NCBI GenBank assembly: GCA_037013685.1
Contig: CM072888.1
Span: 2,895,034 to 2,959,033 of the forward strand
DNA from: Acridotheres tristis
Taxonomy: Eukaryota > Chordata > Aves > Passeriformes > Sturnidae
Length of the DNA: 64,000 nucleotides
Reading direction: 5' to 3'
Shown: piece by piece, positions 37,096-50,900 of the stretch
How the letters are laid out: each line of letters begins with the position of its first letter
Numbering within the stretch: the stretch's first letter is position 1
Translations under genes and position numbers: made by a program
Notes under the pieces: generated by a model
What the model was told of the DNA's origin: nothing
Seen by the model: only the letters and a program-made list of their open reading frames with translations
The model's database searches: none

Positions 37096-40000
37096 TTTGT
37101 TAAGAATTTTCTGTTCTTAAGGTGCAAAATTGGTAACACTCGTAACTGCTGCCAACAGATTGCAGGAATCATCAGAGTCATGTCTGCCATACAGGTGGTG
37201 AGAGGTTGGGAAGACCAGGAAAGAAGTCCAAAATACAGTGCTGGAAGCTTCCTGCTAGGCTAGGTTGAAATATAATCTTCTTTTCCTAAGTCTCCTACTG
37301 AAGTGCTGAGAGTGGAATTGCCTATCCAGAGAGCATTCACATTCTGAAAACTAGTATCAATGCACTTCCTGCTGTCAAATTGAGATCCTTTCCAAATGCC
37401 TGGGGATTGATTATCCACTGCACTAACCTGGACTAAAAATGCAGTTTTAAATGGAAATATATATATATATATATATATAAGCAACATGGCAGAGGAGGGA
37501 GCTAATAGCATATTGCTGGAGTTTTCCCTCACCTCAAGCATGTGTCTAACATCATCCTCTGCAATCAGCTCTCTTGGAAGGACAGCTCATAATTACAGCA
37601 CCTCTCACAAGGAAAATTCCACATTAGTATGGTACCCACTTAGAATTTATTATTTTTAAAAATTTAACCTTTACAGAGCAAATGATACCCCAAAATAAAA
37701 TAATTTTGAGCTGGAAATTCTTCTTGAAGTTCCTCTTAAAAGGATATGCAGCTTTTAAATGGAAGCCTTAGAGAATAGTCCTGATTCAGGATGGAATGTG
37801 TATGTGAAAACGAAGATAGCTGCACGTCTTATGGGTGGAGAATGTGTAGCTAGGACTAGGGTGAATTGTTTGGTCTTTGATGGCTTTATTTTCTTTTGGT
37901 GTTATCAAAACTGAAACCCTGTAAGCTTCTTGCAGGGCAGGTTTCTCTGTGCCTTCCCTCAAGTCTCTTTGTTCACCACTAATTTTTCTCCATCATGTGT
38001 GTCTACAGCTGAGAAACTGTGATCTAGGCAGCTGTTTCCCACCTGTTTTTCAGCCTTCACTAGAACTTGCTAATCTCTTACTGAAGAACATAGTCTTTTT
38101 TGACTCCCAACATCTCCTCCTCCTCTTTTGAGCATATAAATTAATTAATAACTTTATGAATCATTTGTCAAGTGCATTGGAGGAAACAAGGCACCATGAT
38201 TAGCACCACTGTTATGATAACTAAAATACATAAACCTATTTTCAAAAACCTTTTCCAGGTTTGTTTCTCAAACCCATTTTTCTTCCCCAGTCTGTGTTTT
38301 CCACCATGTCACATTAGAAGGACATGGCTTTCTGAGGAGATGTGTATTTTGCATTGCAACTGGCAAATCCACCCTCACAGGAAACAAATCTCATCTGTGT
38401 TTGGTTGTACCAAGTAAAGCAGCACAAATTTGTGCTAAGAAACAGCCTAATCTGACTGGAGCATATGTATTGAAACTATGCTCAAAAGAGCATTGATAAT
38501 TGTGAATTCTTTTATTTTGGTTCTGGAGAAGAAACAGACTGTTTCTTTTCTTCATACACTTTGCTCTTCTGCAGCCTTTCAGGCTCTCTCCTTTCCCCCT
38601 GGGCAGAAAGATTAATATGAACCTATGTCTGGAAAGAGCTCAGGTTTTTCCTGCTTGTACTTAGTTTCTTGGCAACTGCCCCCTCTCTCTTTCCCTTTGT
38701 ACATCTGATCAAAATAAGTAATGTTTTATGGTGGGAAGGGTTCACAAGGAAATCTTGTCGAGCCAAAGGGTAGTAAGGCTTGTCCTGGAAGGGACTGTGG
38801 ATCAGCCTCTCAGAAATGGGATGGAACACATTTTTCAAGCATCTGGCCAGTTGATTTCTTTTGGCTTAATTAAGAGATTTACTCTAAGCCTCCAACTCTC
38901 TTTATGTTTTTCATTGTGTTTCCAAAGATCTGCTTGGAACTGACAAAACATGTTACGGTCTATACTAACTTTGTATGTCAGTATTAAAAAAAATTCTTAA
39001 TTCTTATGTGTTTAAAACATCTTCCCAGAGGGTATGGATACTTCTGCTTGACTAACAGACCATCACACAAGGTTAACATTGCCTATATTTCATTGAATTA
39101 ACTGAGTGGACCAGCTCTGTGAGCTCTTAATAAATAGTAACAGGAGATTAAAAACTAGAATAATGTGATATTTTTATAGCACTTTGTTTTCTTAAGCTTA
39201 GAAAGCGTTGTGCTGTTCTGTAAGCTGTTCAGTTTCTTCTCAGAGAAGAAAAACACACCGTTCTTATTCTGCCAAGTACCATCAGCATGTGCTGGGCAAG
39301 AGCATTGCTCACTGCAGGACAGGGTGTGGCACAGAGGGCAGGCAAGGTGTGTTCTGCTGGGAAGGAACACCTGATAACAGACAAGGTGTAGTGTGGTGAG
39401 CCCAGCCTCTGGCCTGAGGGTGAAGGATGCAGCTGAGGAAATGGAACATGTGGCACAGATAAGTGAATAAATACATCTGCACACACTTATACATGCACTA
39501 GGAGTTTTGGGAAAATGCAGCTTTCCATTGCCTGCCAATCCCTGCAAATCTGTCATCATGCAAGGGCTGGCATGCTTTGCCCTTTGGGGGCTGTGGTACC
39601 AAAAGTCAGTGCTGATGATACATATTTATGCCAGGAAATGCAAGAAGTTAATTTCCTGCATCGATCAGTGGAAGGTGTCCAGGCTGATTTCAATAATGAA
39701 AAATAACCCTCAAGCACTGCAGCACTAAAGCTTGCAGTTCACTTTCTGACAAAGCTACCTGCAGCAAGCCAAGCTTCTGGAACAATTCCATGTGAAATTA
39801 TGTGAATAGGTTTTAAAAGTTCAACTACAAATCATCATTTCACTAGATAGACTAGTGCTGCAGGGGGGGAACATTTTACTACACTAGTTCTCTGTGAGAA
39901 TAATGCTCTATTTCATGTCTGCAGTAGCAACCTGGATGATAGAAAATATATCCCAGGAATCTGAGACCAGTTTGGAAAGGCATTTCATCAGGTTCTGCAA

Positions 40001-43000
40001 CAAACCAGTGTGTGAGATCTGACCTGGCCCTGGAAACCGAAGCACTCCTGAATTATTTTTCTGTTACTTTAACTGACAGAAAATCAAAAGGAAATGGGGT
40101 CTCTTGAAAATTCTGAGGAGATTTGATGAGGAAATTTTTTTTAAAATTTTGGTTGTAAAGGGATTAGGTATCAGAGAAATGTTTAATGGTAGAGATTCTT
40201 TTCAGAAGCTTGTTGTAACACACACAATTCCCCTCTCCCTCTCCTGGGAATTGATGCTGTGCTGTTGTCTACCATTGCTACCCAGGCGTGCAAACAAAAT
40301 AGCATTTCCCCACAAACACCTGAAATGACATTTTTCTCTACACCCAGTATGATTTCAGGCACACCATGTGGCTGAAGATTTGCTAATTAACTTTGGATTG
40401 TCTGGGCTATGTGTATCTCTCCAAACCCTAAAAATACCTTGCAATTTGCTGGAGTGGAGAAAGAGCTCCCATCACATCAGTGCTAGCAGTGCAGGTAAAA
40501 GCAGTGGCAAGCTGCAGCATCCTAAAGCCTGTCCGTTTTTAATCAGATCCCCTGGAGTGTTGGAAGTGCTCTGCAAGTCTGGACTAATGAGGAGCAAAAG
40601 TGAATATGTCATGTGAGCATTCAGGTGAGGAGGAATAAAGTTCCTCCTGACCCCATAGCACGGCCTTGGCACTTCCACACGAGGCAAAATGCACTCGGCT
40701 CCTCGGTGGAGCGGGGCATAAAATCCTCAATGGCATTTAAAGAAATAACAACAAAGCCTCAACCTGTGCATCTCTTGTTTCAAACCCAGTGATTGAATAC
40801 AAAATGCCTCTTTATGAACAAACAAGCATCCAGAAAGCAGAAGATTTGATGGGAGTTTTATTTGAGACCCTTTTTTATGATTACGTATCTTACAATTATA
40901 CTGCTGACTGTTTGTATCTGTCAGCAAGATGGCAAAGCAGCCCAGGTGTCAGCAGCCTGTGCCATCTGCCAGATTAGATTGTGCACTGTGCTAGTTAGAA
41001 CAATGCTGTCATCTTAATATTCCAGATACCTTAATGAGTTTCTCAGACTAATTAAATGTGCAACTTGCAGAGATCATTGGATGCCAGATTGCGGTGGCTG
41101 GGAAAAAGCTTCTCGTTGTTCACAAGCGACTTTATGACGGTAGAGGTGTATTTCAGACACAAAAACAAGGGGACATTTGATTTTAGATTAAAGAAATTAA
41201 TAAGCATGTGGAAATGAGTCTTCCTGAGTCTGCCATCATGTATCTTGACAGTTTACTTAGAAGCAAAACTGGCAGTCACTGAATAAAGAGAATCTTTGTA
41301 GGAAGTGGCAAGATGAAAGAACTCTGACTTGATGTAATGTTTGTAAAGAGTAAGAAAAGTGGACACATTTCTGTGATTGCCAGACAGGCATTTGACCTGG
41401 ATGTTTTCTTTCTTAAATTTTTGACTGATATTTTGGCTTGGATTTCTCATTTTGCTTCATCAGTCACACGAGAGGAAGGGTAAGGGAAATAAGGGAGAAA
41501 TTGTCTTTTGACAGTAAGATCTGTAATGAAGTCCAACTGTCACAGTATGAACTGTAGCAAATGAGAGGAAATCTAGTCTGATTTTATGTCCTGGGTCATG
41601 GGTACAGGACTGAAACACTTCCCCAAGAAATGAGAATCCTGGATGTAGGATTCAATGTGTTTGAAGGCAATTAATCAAGACAAATGTCACCAGGTAATGA
41701 CTTTCAGCTTAGTAGGACTTCTGTCCTTAATATTTGATTCAGAAATTCATTTTGGTGTGTGGTTTGCATTTTGCTTGAATATTTATTCCTAGATGGTACA
41801 CATCCATTGTTTAGTTAGGTAGGCTAAGTTCTCACTACAGTAATTGGAAGAACTAACTTCCAGCAGGAATTTTAGTGTAACTTCTTAAGTAAGACATTCA
41901 GTCCAGGCTGGTTGAAGAGCTGGCATTTTCCACCCTGGCTTTTGCCCTTCACTTTTGTCTCTCTAAGGCTGAGTTTACCTGGAAAGTTTTGACTTGCAGG
42001 TAAAGGAGCCATTTCCTTTGTCTCCCTATGTCAGAAGTGTCACTCACCTGTTTTTGCTGCCTCTGTCCCAGAGTCCCATGACATTTCCTCTGTACTTGAG
42101 GAGCATACTAATGGCACAGCACTCATGTGTGCCTCCTTTCACTCAGGGGCAAGGCCTGGGATAATAGCTTGCTATTGATAAAAATGAACTCTTGGGAAAG
42201 ATCAATTAATTTGTGGCCTCTCTCTGCAGTGAATTGAACTATTTCGTTTGCAAGAGGGGGCAGAGAAAAAAATACAAACAATTTGCTTGTAGGATGAAGC
42301 CACTATGGACCTCAGTTCCAGTCGAGGGTTTTGAGTGGATCTTGGGCATCTTCCTGCAAGCACAGAGCAGCTGCAGTGCCCCATCCCACAGAGCCTGCCC
42401 AGCAGCAAGGGGGGCAGCACCATCCTCCTCACTGCTTTGCTTTGCATGAACTGGTTTTCATTTCTAACTTAGCTGCTCTACTGAAATAGAGAGAGGAGAT
42501 AAGTGAATTATTCCTGCAGCAGCTGCAGTCAATATAATGTAATAGAGGGCCACACTACAGAGTGATGTTGACCTTTAGGAAATTTGTTGAGTTCGTGGAA
42601 ATAAAGCTTGGCTTGCTGTGAGTGGCAGAAATAAACACTGCCTGTTGATTTGTGTTGTTATGCAGAGTGGCTGTCCTTGTAAGCCCCGACAGTTCTTAAG
42701 TGTCAAAACTGTTGCTGGGTAAGCAGGGAGAAACCTCATAGCTCTTAAAAGCAAATTTCGAATCCAATTCGAACTTTCAAATATCCCAGCTTTTCCTTAT
42801 GAGGAAAGCACAGACAATAAAAATTCTCCACGTGGGGAAATCAGGAGGGCAGGTTTTTTCTGAAAGCAGATGGCAGATACCCAGAGCCAGTCTTGCTATT
42901 AGCAAAGCAAACTGGTGAGAATTGCATTTGGGATTACAGAGGAGCGTTTGGCTGATCAGTTTTGTTTGGTTTTAATCAAGTGTCATTACATTACCATTTA

Positions 43001-44905
43001 AAAAAAAACCACAACCAAAACCCCTAAAGTACATATTGAGAAAAAGTAAGTGAAATGCTCTAACGTGAAAAAAGCCACAAGTAGCTTAACTGTTGATTCT
43101 TGTACAAGCAGAGAAGGAAAACATTCCCTTTTTATGTGTTTGATACATGATACTTAATTGTGCAACCTGCAGAATATATGGAAGAAAGGTAGAATGAATA
43201 TTTACATATCCACCATTCACTGTCCATTAAAATGTTAAAGCACACTGTAGCTCCTGAAATGTTTTATAACTGTGAAAAGCATTGTCTTGTGCACATAGAA
43301 TGGAGGCTTTCATTTCATTTAGGGGGAGGCAGGGTTGAATTTGCAAAGTGAAATTAATTACCTGTAGCTTAGCAGGCAAAAAAAAATATTCAGAGAACTG
43401 TGGAGAGGTTGGTAGGTTTTCAGGGTAAAAACTTAATTTTAAAAAGGAGACATTAAACTGAAAATTTTCCAAAGGCATTTGGAGCATGAAACAATAACTG
43501 TATCACTGTTGAGTTCATTGTTGTTGTTCTCATTTCTCTGAATAGCTTTTAATTTTCTTTCAGGTTAATTTGCTTGCCTTTTTTTTTTTCCCCTCTAGTA
43601 AGGATTGTATTTTGGGTGTCTGAACTTTTTTCCAAACCTGGTTTTAATAAAAACTTATTGATTATATCTTGTCTTCCTCAAGAAGGTCCTCTACCATTTG
43701 CCAGATACGAAGTTCACTTAGCAAAAGGAAATCTCTCCTTAAATCTAATTTGCCCTGATTAAAGCCCAAATGTTTAAAATTCTGGGCAAACTAAGACACT
43801 TTTTCCTTGCCTGTTATGGCAGAGCTAAATCCATACATTAGGGTCCTGTCAAGTCATTAGAGTCAGCCTGTGGCTACTTGTAAATCACGTTTGTTTAATT
43901 CATAAATTACAACAAATCTCTCGTAGTCTTATTGTCCTCGAAAAAATTCTCAGATCATTTTCAGTTCTCACTGGTTTCCCAACATTTGTTTAAGGGTTAA
44001 GAGAAATAAAACATTGTGTGATGGTCAATGCCTTAAACAATGAGGCAACAACCAACCTGCCACATTTATTTTGATGTGGTTACAGGATCTGTCAGAGAGA
44101 CCTTAGGATATTTATGGACCCTTAAAAGAAAACTCCCAAAAAGGTTGGATAATAAATATCAGCATCTTCTGTGCTCTAGTTGGTTCCTAAGTTAGGCCCA
44201 GTTCACCATCTTGTTTTTCTTTGTCCCAAATAAATCCTGCCAGGTGTGTAAGAGGGAGCCCCTTCCCCAGCCCACGGCTGCCTCTCAGCCCATTACCCAT
44301 TTCCAGGGTTGAAGGAGATGAAAAATAGCATGTCAGAAACAGAATATTTATGTGCAAGGTGGCTTTAATAATTAAGATAACATTTTCTGTGTTGATTTAT
44401 ACTGAAATGTCTTGATTGAATTCCGTGGTAAGGAGCTTAGACATGTCACCTTGTCTTGATAAATCTAATTTTAACGTGTAGTATCTGAAGTCCCTACAAA
44501 ACCAGTAACTTAGAGAAGCCTGTAAATGAGAAACAATTGGTTCTCTTATCCAGAGTGGCTTATTCTGATTATTTCTTGACAGATCTTTATGTTCTTTCAT
44601 GTTACCACAAGAAATAGAATAGAATCACTCTTTTATTACCTGTACTAACTCTTGCATTATACAGTTGTACAGCCACCTAGAGTATTCACATTTCAGATAT
44701 TCTCTGTCTGGTTAATCAAGGGTGATGATATTTATTGCTGGTGTACATATTATAGAAAGATGTAAAGAAAATACCTCTCTGAATACAGCAAAACAAGCCT
44801 CTTGCTAAGGGCTGACCTAGATCCCTTACTAAAGGAATTTTTAGGGGCACTGCTTTGTAAATGTGCTCTTAATTACCAACAAAATAAATCTAAAATTAAC
44901 TATTC
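37096..44905. other. Unannotated AT-rich non-coding DNA
   Basis: No gene is supported. An (AT)n microsatellite lies at 37457-37479. Overlapping frames at 39155-39559 (134 codons minus, Cys-rich) and 40368-40687 are not recognised. A T run at about 43578-43589 follows a good pyrimidine-AG near 43545-43563, again with no convincing exon behind it. The rest is plain AT-rich sequence. Confidence 0.65.
37457..37479 (+). repeat. (AT)n microsatellite
   Basis: There are 11.5 uninterrupted AT units. This is the cleanest dinucleotide repeat in the window and is likely to vary in length between individuals. Confidence 0.95.
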
Positions 44906-44941
44906 TGGAAAACTAGATCCATCAAAAAATCTAGTTTTTCA
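44906..44941. repeat. Inverted repeat, 13-bp stem, 10-base loop
   Basis: TGGAAAACTAGAT at 44906-44918 pairs with ATCTAGTTTTTCA at 44929-44941: twelve Watson-Crick pairs and one G:T, around the loop CCATCAAAAA. The stem is A/T-rich. No gene flanks it. It may be a chance palindrome or a small foldback element; no target-site duplication was identified. Confidence 0.8.
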
Positions 44942-47900
44942 TGACAGAACATCCAAGCTAGTATCTTTGAATTGAGAATTAACATTTCTCATTTCAGCAA
45001 GGAAAAGCCCAGTCTGTATCACTCTTGCCTGAGTGCTGAGGGCTGATTTCCAGCTTGGGGAGGCAGGGACAGCAAACAGCAATTTTGTAATAACAGTGTT
45101 TGCCTGTTGTGAAAAGTCTGTGGAATTAGGATGTTATCATTCCTCCTGTACACACAACACAGAGAGCTGCAGGCCTTCTGTAAATATTTGCTCTTTGCTG
45201 AGAATTTGCTAAGTTATTTTAATTACAGCAAAGCAAACAGGCAGAGCAGAGCTTTTGACATAATCTGCTTTCTGTGCCTTTTGTTGTGGTGTCCCAGAGT
45301 AAAAGCTGTGGAGTGACACTCTGCTATGAAATAAACTGTTGAGATGAGTTATTGAATCTTCAGCTGGTTATGAGAATTATAAATGAGGCATTATTGAAAG
45401 GAAATGTTCCTTCTAAGAATGGCAAACTGTTAACACACATATATATATAAGAAAATTTTATGTTAACTTCTCAATGCAGTTAAAATGTGTATATTAAAGT
45501 TTTCAAAACCTTTAGAATTTTTCCAAGGGTGATTTAAACCTAACTTTTTGTCGTTAAAATTGTAATTCTAAGAAACAAGTTTAGCTTTTAATGAATGAAA
45601 AGGCTTTTATTGTCTTAACAGAAATGGTTTTGGAATTTTAGCTTTCGCTTAAATTTTGCTCTTTCTTTTTCTTTTAAAATTTTTTTTTGTGCTGTTATGC
45701 ATTGTAGTGGAGCACAATATCCATAAATTTTTTTTCTCCAGTAGAAACAAAAATTAACTCTTTTTGTGTAAAAAGTTAGTGATCCTAAGTAGGAAAAGAG
45801 TTTGCAGAAAACATGAATATTTGATCAGGAAAAACAAATTAGTGCTCCTTTTTTTTAGGAGGTCCCTGTGAGCAGAAATTTCAGCACACAGCAGTGCTCC
45901 ATCACCTACTATATTTGCTGTGAGATACTCACTTTTATAAACTTTTTAAAAAAACCACCACCACAGCTGCCTTGTTTTAAAAAACCAACACCTTACTCTT
46001 GACAGTTAATCAATGGGCAACAAATGAAAAGTAATAACACACGACCTGAGAAATATTGTTGTGATTGACAGCCAGAGACTGGGGCTTGCCAATGTGTTCA
46101 GATCAATGCAGCTTCCCCTGGACTGTGCTGGCATCCACAGGCCAGCAGGGCAGGGGACACGTCCCTGCCTGTCCCCGGAGTGGGGAAAGGCACAAGGAGA
46201 GACAAAACCTGCAGCAGAGCTCGGGAATATCCGAGGGAGCCACTCCTTTTCCTGGGAAGGAAATTGTAAGTGTGCTCTGCTTGATTGAGCCTGCTGCTGA
46301 ATCTTGCCAGGCACGGCAGAACCACGAACAGATGAGCAGAGAGCAGAGCCCTGCTGGGAGGGATTCGGCTCCATGGGAAAAATGGATCAACTCGGCGGGG
46401 GGAACAGACACCTTTGCTCCAGAGCCATTCGGTTGTCACAGGCAAGAAGGAAACAGAAACATGGTTTTGTGAGGGTCCTTTTTCCTTTGGCAGAGGACAG
46501 GGACAAGGGGCAACAGGACTTTTAAGTTGACACTTAGAAATGGTGAAGTTAGCAGGCAAACAAGTTGTGCAGATCCCTTTGAGCACCTGAGTAGATGGCA
46601 ACTAAATTGCTTTTCATGCCCCTGCCCTTTACCAGCAATTGCTGAGTTTTCTATGTGTAGTCTCACTCTTGCAACTAATCTCAGTAGCTAAAATTAATTA
46701 GGACATAAACACACCTAGAAAGCCTGTAAAACTTCATTTATGCCTGCAATATAAGCCAGAACATTTGGCAATGTTAATTGAAATGATAAAAAGCTTTGTA
46801 AGGCATCAAGAACTCTTCAAGTCAGTCCTCCCTACCTTGGTTTAATGACACAGTAAATGCTTGGTTTTCTGGATATGATTATAGTTTTACACACTAAAGA
46901 GTGAGCAAATTCCATTATCTTATGTCAGGGAACCCTCCAGAGAAGATAAAAAGGCAGTTAATAAACAAGATTACTTTCCAATGGCAATTGCTCCATAATA
47001 GAAAATTCGCATTCTAACCTTCTACTTTAGGATGCTAATCAGTTAATCAGCTCAGTCCCATCGGAGTTGCTGGCAGCAGTTTTTCCTCCCTTTGGGAAGA
47101 AGTAAATGCAAGGTTTCTGCTGAGGTAAAGGAAGAAAGGAAGCAAACAGTAGAAGTGTCTGGTTTCCTTTGGAAGTGATGGCTTTAGGCAGTTATGCACC
47201 TGCAGCACCCATTAACAAACGGCATAAATACACTACAGTAGGTCTGTTGAGCCTCTTATTTTTTCTTGAAATGAAGTTAAAATACTGTATTTGTATGTAT
47301 ACACCAAAGCAGAGAATAATCCCCATGTTGAGGGGCTGGCACAGTTCCCACACCCCTCTGCCTCTGGCAGGGTATTAATCTGTGCCATGCTCTGGTGTTG
47401 TTTGGCATCAATCACCCCTGCAGCAATGCACATTCAGGACAACATTCCAAGGCCTTACTTCCCCTTCATACACGATCTTATATTTCATTGCTAATTTGCT
47501 GTTTAATAATAAATGAAGTATGGCTGTGGTATTTTCCCCTAATTCCCTGTTATGCACAGCCAATATTGTTTGGCCCTCAGAACACTGGCTTTTTCTGGAT
47601 GCACCGACCTCAATGTGAAATTCAGTGTCTATTGCTTTTTTTTTTTCTAAGTTTAGGTTATTTTATTAAGGATGATTTTTCAGTTGATCAACTACAGTTG
47701 ATTATTACTGTGATATTTGCATACTTTGCTGCTTTATAAAAGTGCATATTGAAACTAATTTTTTCCCTTTAGAATGTCCAGAAATGCATACTTTTGCCCT
47801 ATATTTATCTTCTTTTCTTCTTACCTGTCTAGTATTCTTAGATGCCTTGAAAGCAGGCTTAATCTGGAATTCAAGCCTGCCTGTATTAGCACATCCCAGC

Positions 47901-50900
47901 CTTTTCTTTCACCCATTTTGCCCAAGATTAAATGCCTTTAGGAAAGGGGATTATTTATGGTAGCCCACGAGAAGTTATTTGGAAAAAAGCCCACCGTGCT
48001 TCCACCGTGGCTGTGAGAGAAGAAGTCTTAGAGAGAAGTGATGAGTGACATTTATTTCAGTATAAAGAACAAAACTTGCAGGTTGTCAAAGGAACTTGAT
48101 ATTTTTGTGCATCACAAATGCAGCTGGTAACTGTGGCAATATGTTTAGATGTCTGTTGAATCTTTGAACTTGTATTACCCTGCATCCTTTGTAGATAGCA
48201 TGAAGCCAAGTTAATATATTGAGTTGATTAAAAGCAAGTCTGAAAGATCCTCCATTACTAATTACAGTGGCATTTCATTAACAGTGGGGAATTTTCTGCA
48301 GATTGGAAGAGATTTATCCAGCATATCCTGGCAGAGTTTATTGTATGTGTGAATGGCTTGGAAGGCACCTGATCAGGTGACACCTTTGCTTCTATTGCTT
48401 TTGAGATCTCCTTTCTTTTCAAAGACTCAGTTTTAAGGGTTAATTCACATATCTACTTAGAATGCACCAGTACACAAAAGATTGATCTAAATGTGCAGTT
48501 GCAAAATACTCCAATGTATTATTTTGCCTGTGTGCTAACAGTTGTATCAGACCACGGGTCAGATGGCTAATTCTGAAACTTTGTTTGAAACTACAGTCAG
48601 AAAAGACATAATCTTGACTTTTTGGATCTATTAACCCTGCTCCTTTGCTTGTTCTTCTGACTTCACAACTGCACAGTGTGTAGGTAAAGGTGGTGTTAAG
48701 CACTGATGTTGGCAACATTGCACTTCTGGTTTATTTCCATCAGATTTAAAGGTTGCACATTAATTTATTGATCCTCGTGTGGTGAGGAAACCAGCACTGT
48801 TCTTTTGTGTTTCCATCACACATTCCTCCTCTTTGTACAAAACTGCTTAGCTGGCATTAGACAAGCTCCTTTCAGCATTTGAAATAAAAGCTGACCTGCT
48901 GACAGGCATGTAAGGGACTTTGCAGAAAAAAACCCCGTGGAAGACTGAGTGTTAGCAATTATGTGGAGCTGCTTGTCATGCAGCAGACAGTACAGTCCAT
49001 TCTGATGTTCTCATACAGAGCATTTGCTGTCGTGTTCTAAGGCTCTTAACACACAAATCCCCCTAATGCAGAGGTGGAGACTCCAGCTTGGGTGAGGCAC
49101 TGCACGCAGCCTCTCTGTCCTGTGTAAGGCTCCTCTCTCCTCTCCTGCAGAGACAGCCACCTGGCAACAGGCTGGAGAGGTTGTCACAGCTGCCTTCCAA
49201 GGTATTAAGGCAAGTCTGAGCCTGGAGGGCAGATCTTTCTGTAATGCAGCCATCAGCTGATGCCTAGGTGTCTCTGTATTCATTTTCCTCTTCAGCTGGC
49301 CCTTTCCATTGGGCACTGGAGAGCTTGCTTCAAACTACAGACTGCTTTTTTCTGTTACGAGGTATTGAGGACAGTAGTGTGTCTGTACTTCACACAGGGT
49401 CCTGTCCCTCTCTTTTGTGGTGGTAGAAAGGATAAAAGCTAATGTGCATTATTATTTTTAATTTCATCAGCCATTCTAACAATGCAAATTCTTCCTCAAG
49501 TAGTTTAGTTTGCCATCCTACTGTACCCAATATTTTAGTTCCCTGGAATGAAGTCATTTCTGCTGTGTAGAGCTGAAACTGAAAATGCCCCCAAAACAAG
49601 GTGAGTTATTTCCAGACAGGTGCTCAGTACTGGGCTTGATAAAGCTTTTTGAGGACTTCCAGCAGCTGTAGATGTTCTGGAGGCCAAAATGGCATCTCAG
49701 CAAGTGCTTGCAGTGCTTTGTGTCTTCTTAGCAACACCTGGCCACATCTGTAGTGCTCTGGAGGTGTATGGATAAAGCAGAAGGTGCATTTCTACAGAAT
49801 CATTCACAGTGATGTTGCTTCTGCAGGATTAGGAGTGCAGAAATCAGTAAAAACCTCTTCTGAGTGAGCAGACGCCTCTCTGTAGTCAACAGGAGAGCGT
49901 GGCTATATTTAGAGTGTTCTTTCAACTTACAACCCACTGTATTGATATATTTTAAACAAATGCTTTCAATTAAGCCAATGCATTTTGCCTTCACCTCCCA
50001 CTTTGCCTGGAGTTAGACTGATTTGTATGACACACTGTTACTTTTATTAGCAGATCATAAAACAAGCACTCTCTCCAAGGAAAAGCTTTGCCTCCTCTCC
50101 ACAGACACTTAAGTGCCCTATAAACAAAATGGAGACAGGGTCTTGGTCACCATTAAAATCACTCTGCCTGAGGAATGTTAAAAATTCCCAAATGTTCCTA
50201 TGTAAGGTGGTTGATTAACTTATTTACCCCAAAATAAGGAATTCTTGTGGAAGTCTGAGCTCCTCTGATGCTGTAGCCATGTAAGAATTATGCTGCAGTT
50301 TGCTTTCTATTCCAATTTATATCAGCTTTTGTGAGCTAATTCACAGATCAGTTAGGCATTCAGGCATAGAGAAATAAATGTAACTTCTGTTGTAAGATCC
50401 AGCCAATTACACAAAAATGTGAACAAAAGCAGCACAAGAACACAAAAGTGTTCGAGCATCCATTATAAAGAGTTCCAATTTCCTTTCTAAATGTCAAGTA
50501 CAAAATCTATATTTCTCATGCAAATAACAGTGGAGTGTTGTTGCTAATATACTCCTGAAATTACATTTTCTTAGCATGACCTTTCTTGGTAACAATAACT
50601 TACATTTTAATTAAATCTCTGGCCATTTTCATTTCATGCCAAATATCCCCATGCTGTGTATTACTGAATTGTCACGTCAGAGAGGAAAGTTTAAAGGTCA
50701 CAGACCTAAATTCTTCCTGGAGTTAACATTTTTTAATAATGCACGAACCAAATGACACATATGTACTCTCCCTCCAGGTTTGTAGAAACACAGCAAAACT
50801 CTTGCTTTCACTAAACTCTTCGTGTCAGGATGAGAGAGAAGGATTTGACAGGGTTTTAACTGGAGTGAAATAAGCATGGAGCATAAGGAACAAAGATGGA

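Noticed and set aside
38728..38840. CR1-like fragment suggested by a GTCCTGGAAGGGAC word
   Set aside because: Too short, with no neighbouring CR1 words in the expected order and no characteristic 8-base 3' repeats.
46098..46601. 167-codon minus-strand frame as a gene
   Set aside because: Opposed by a 135-codon plus frame over the same bases; a composition effect is the simplest reading. Kept only as a finding.
47682..47693. 12-base palindrome AGTTGATCAACT as an operator-like site
   Set aside because: A single A/T-rich palindrome of this size is expected by chance in 64 kb and there is no gene context.
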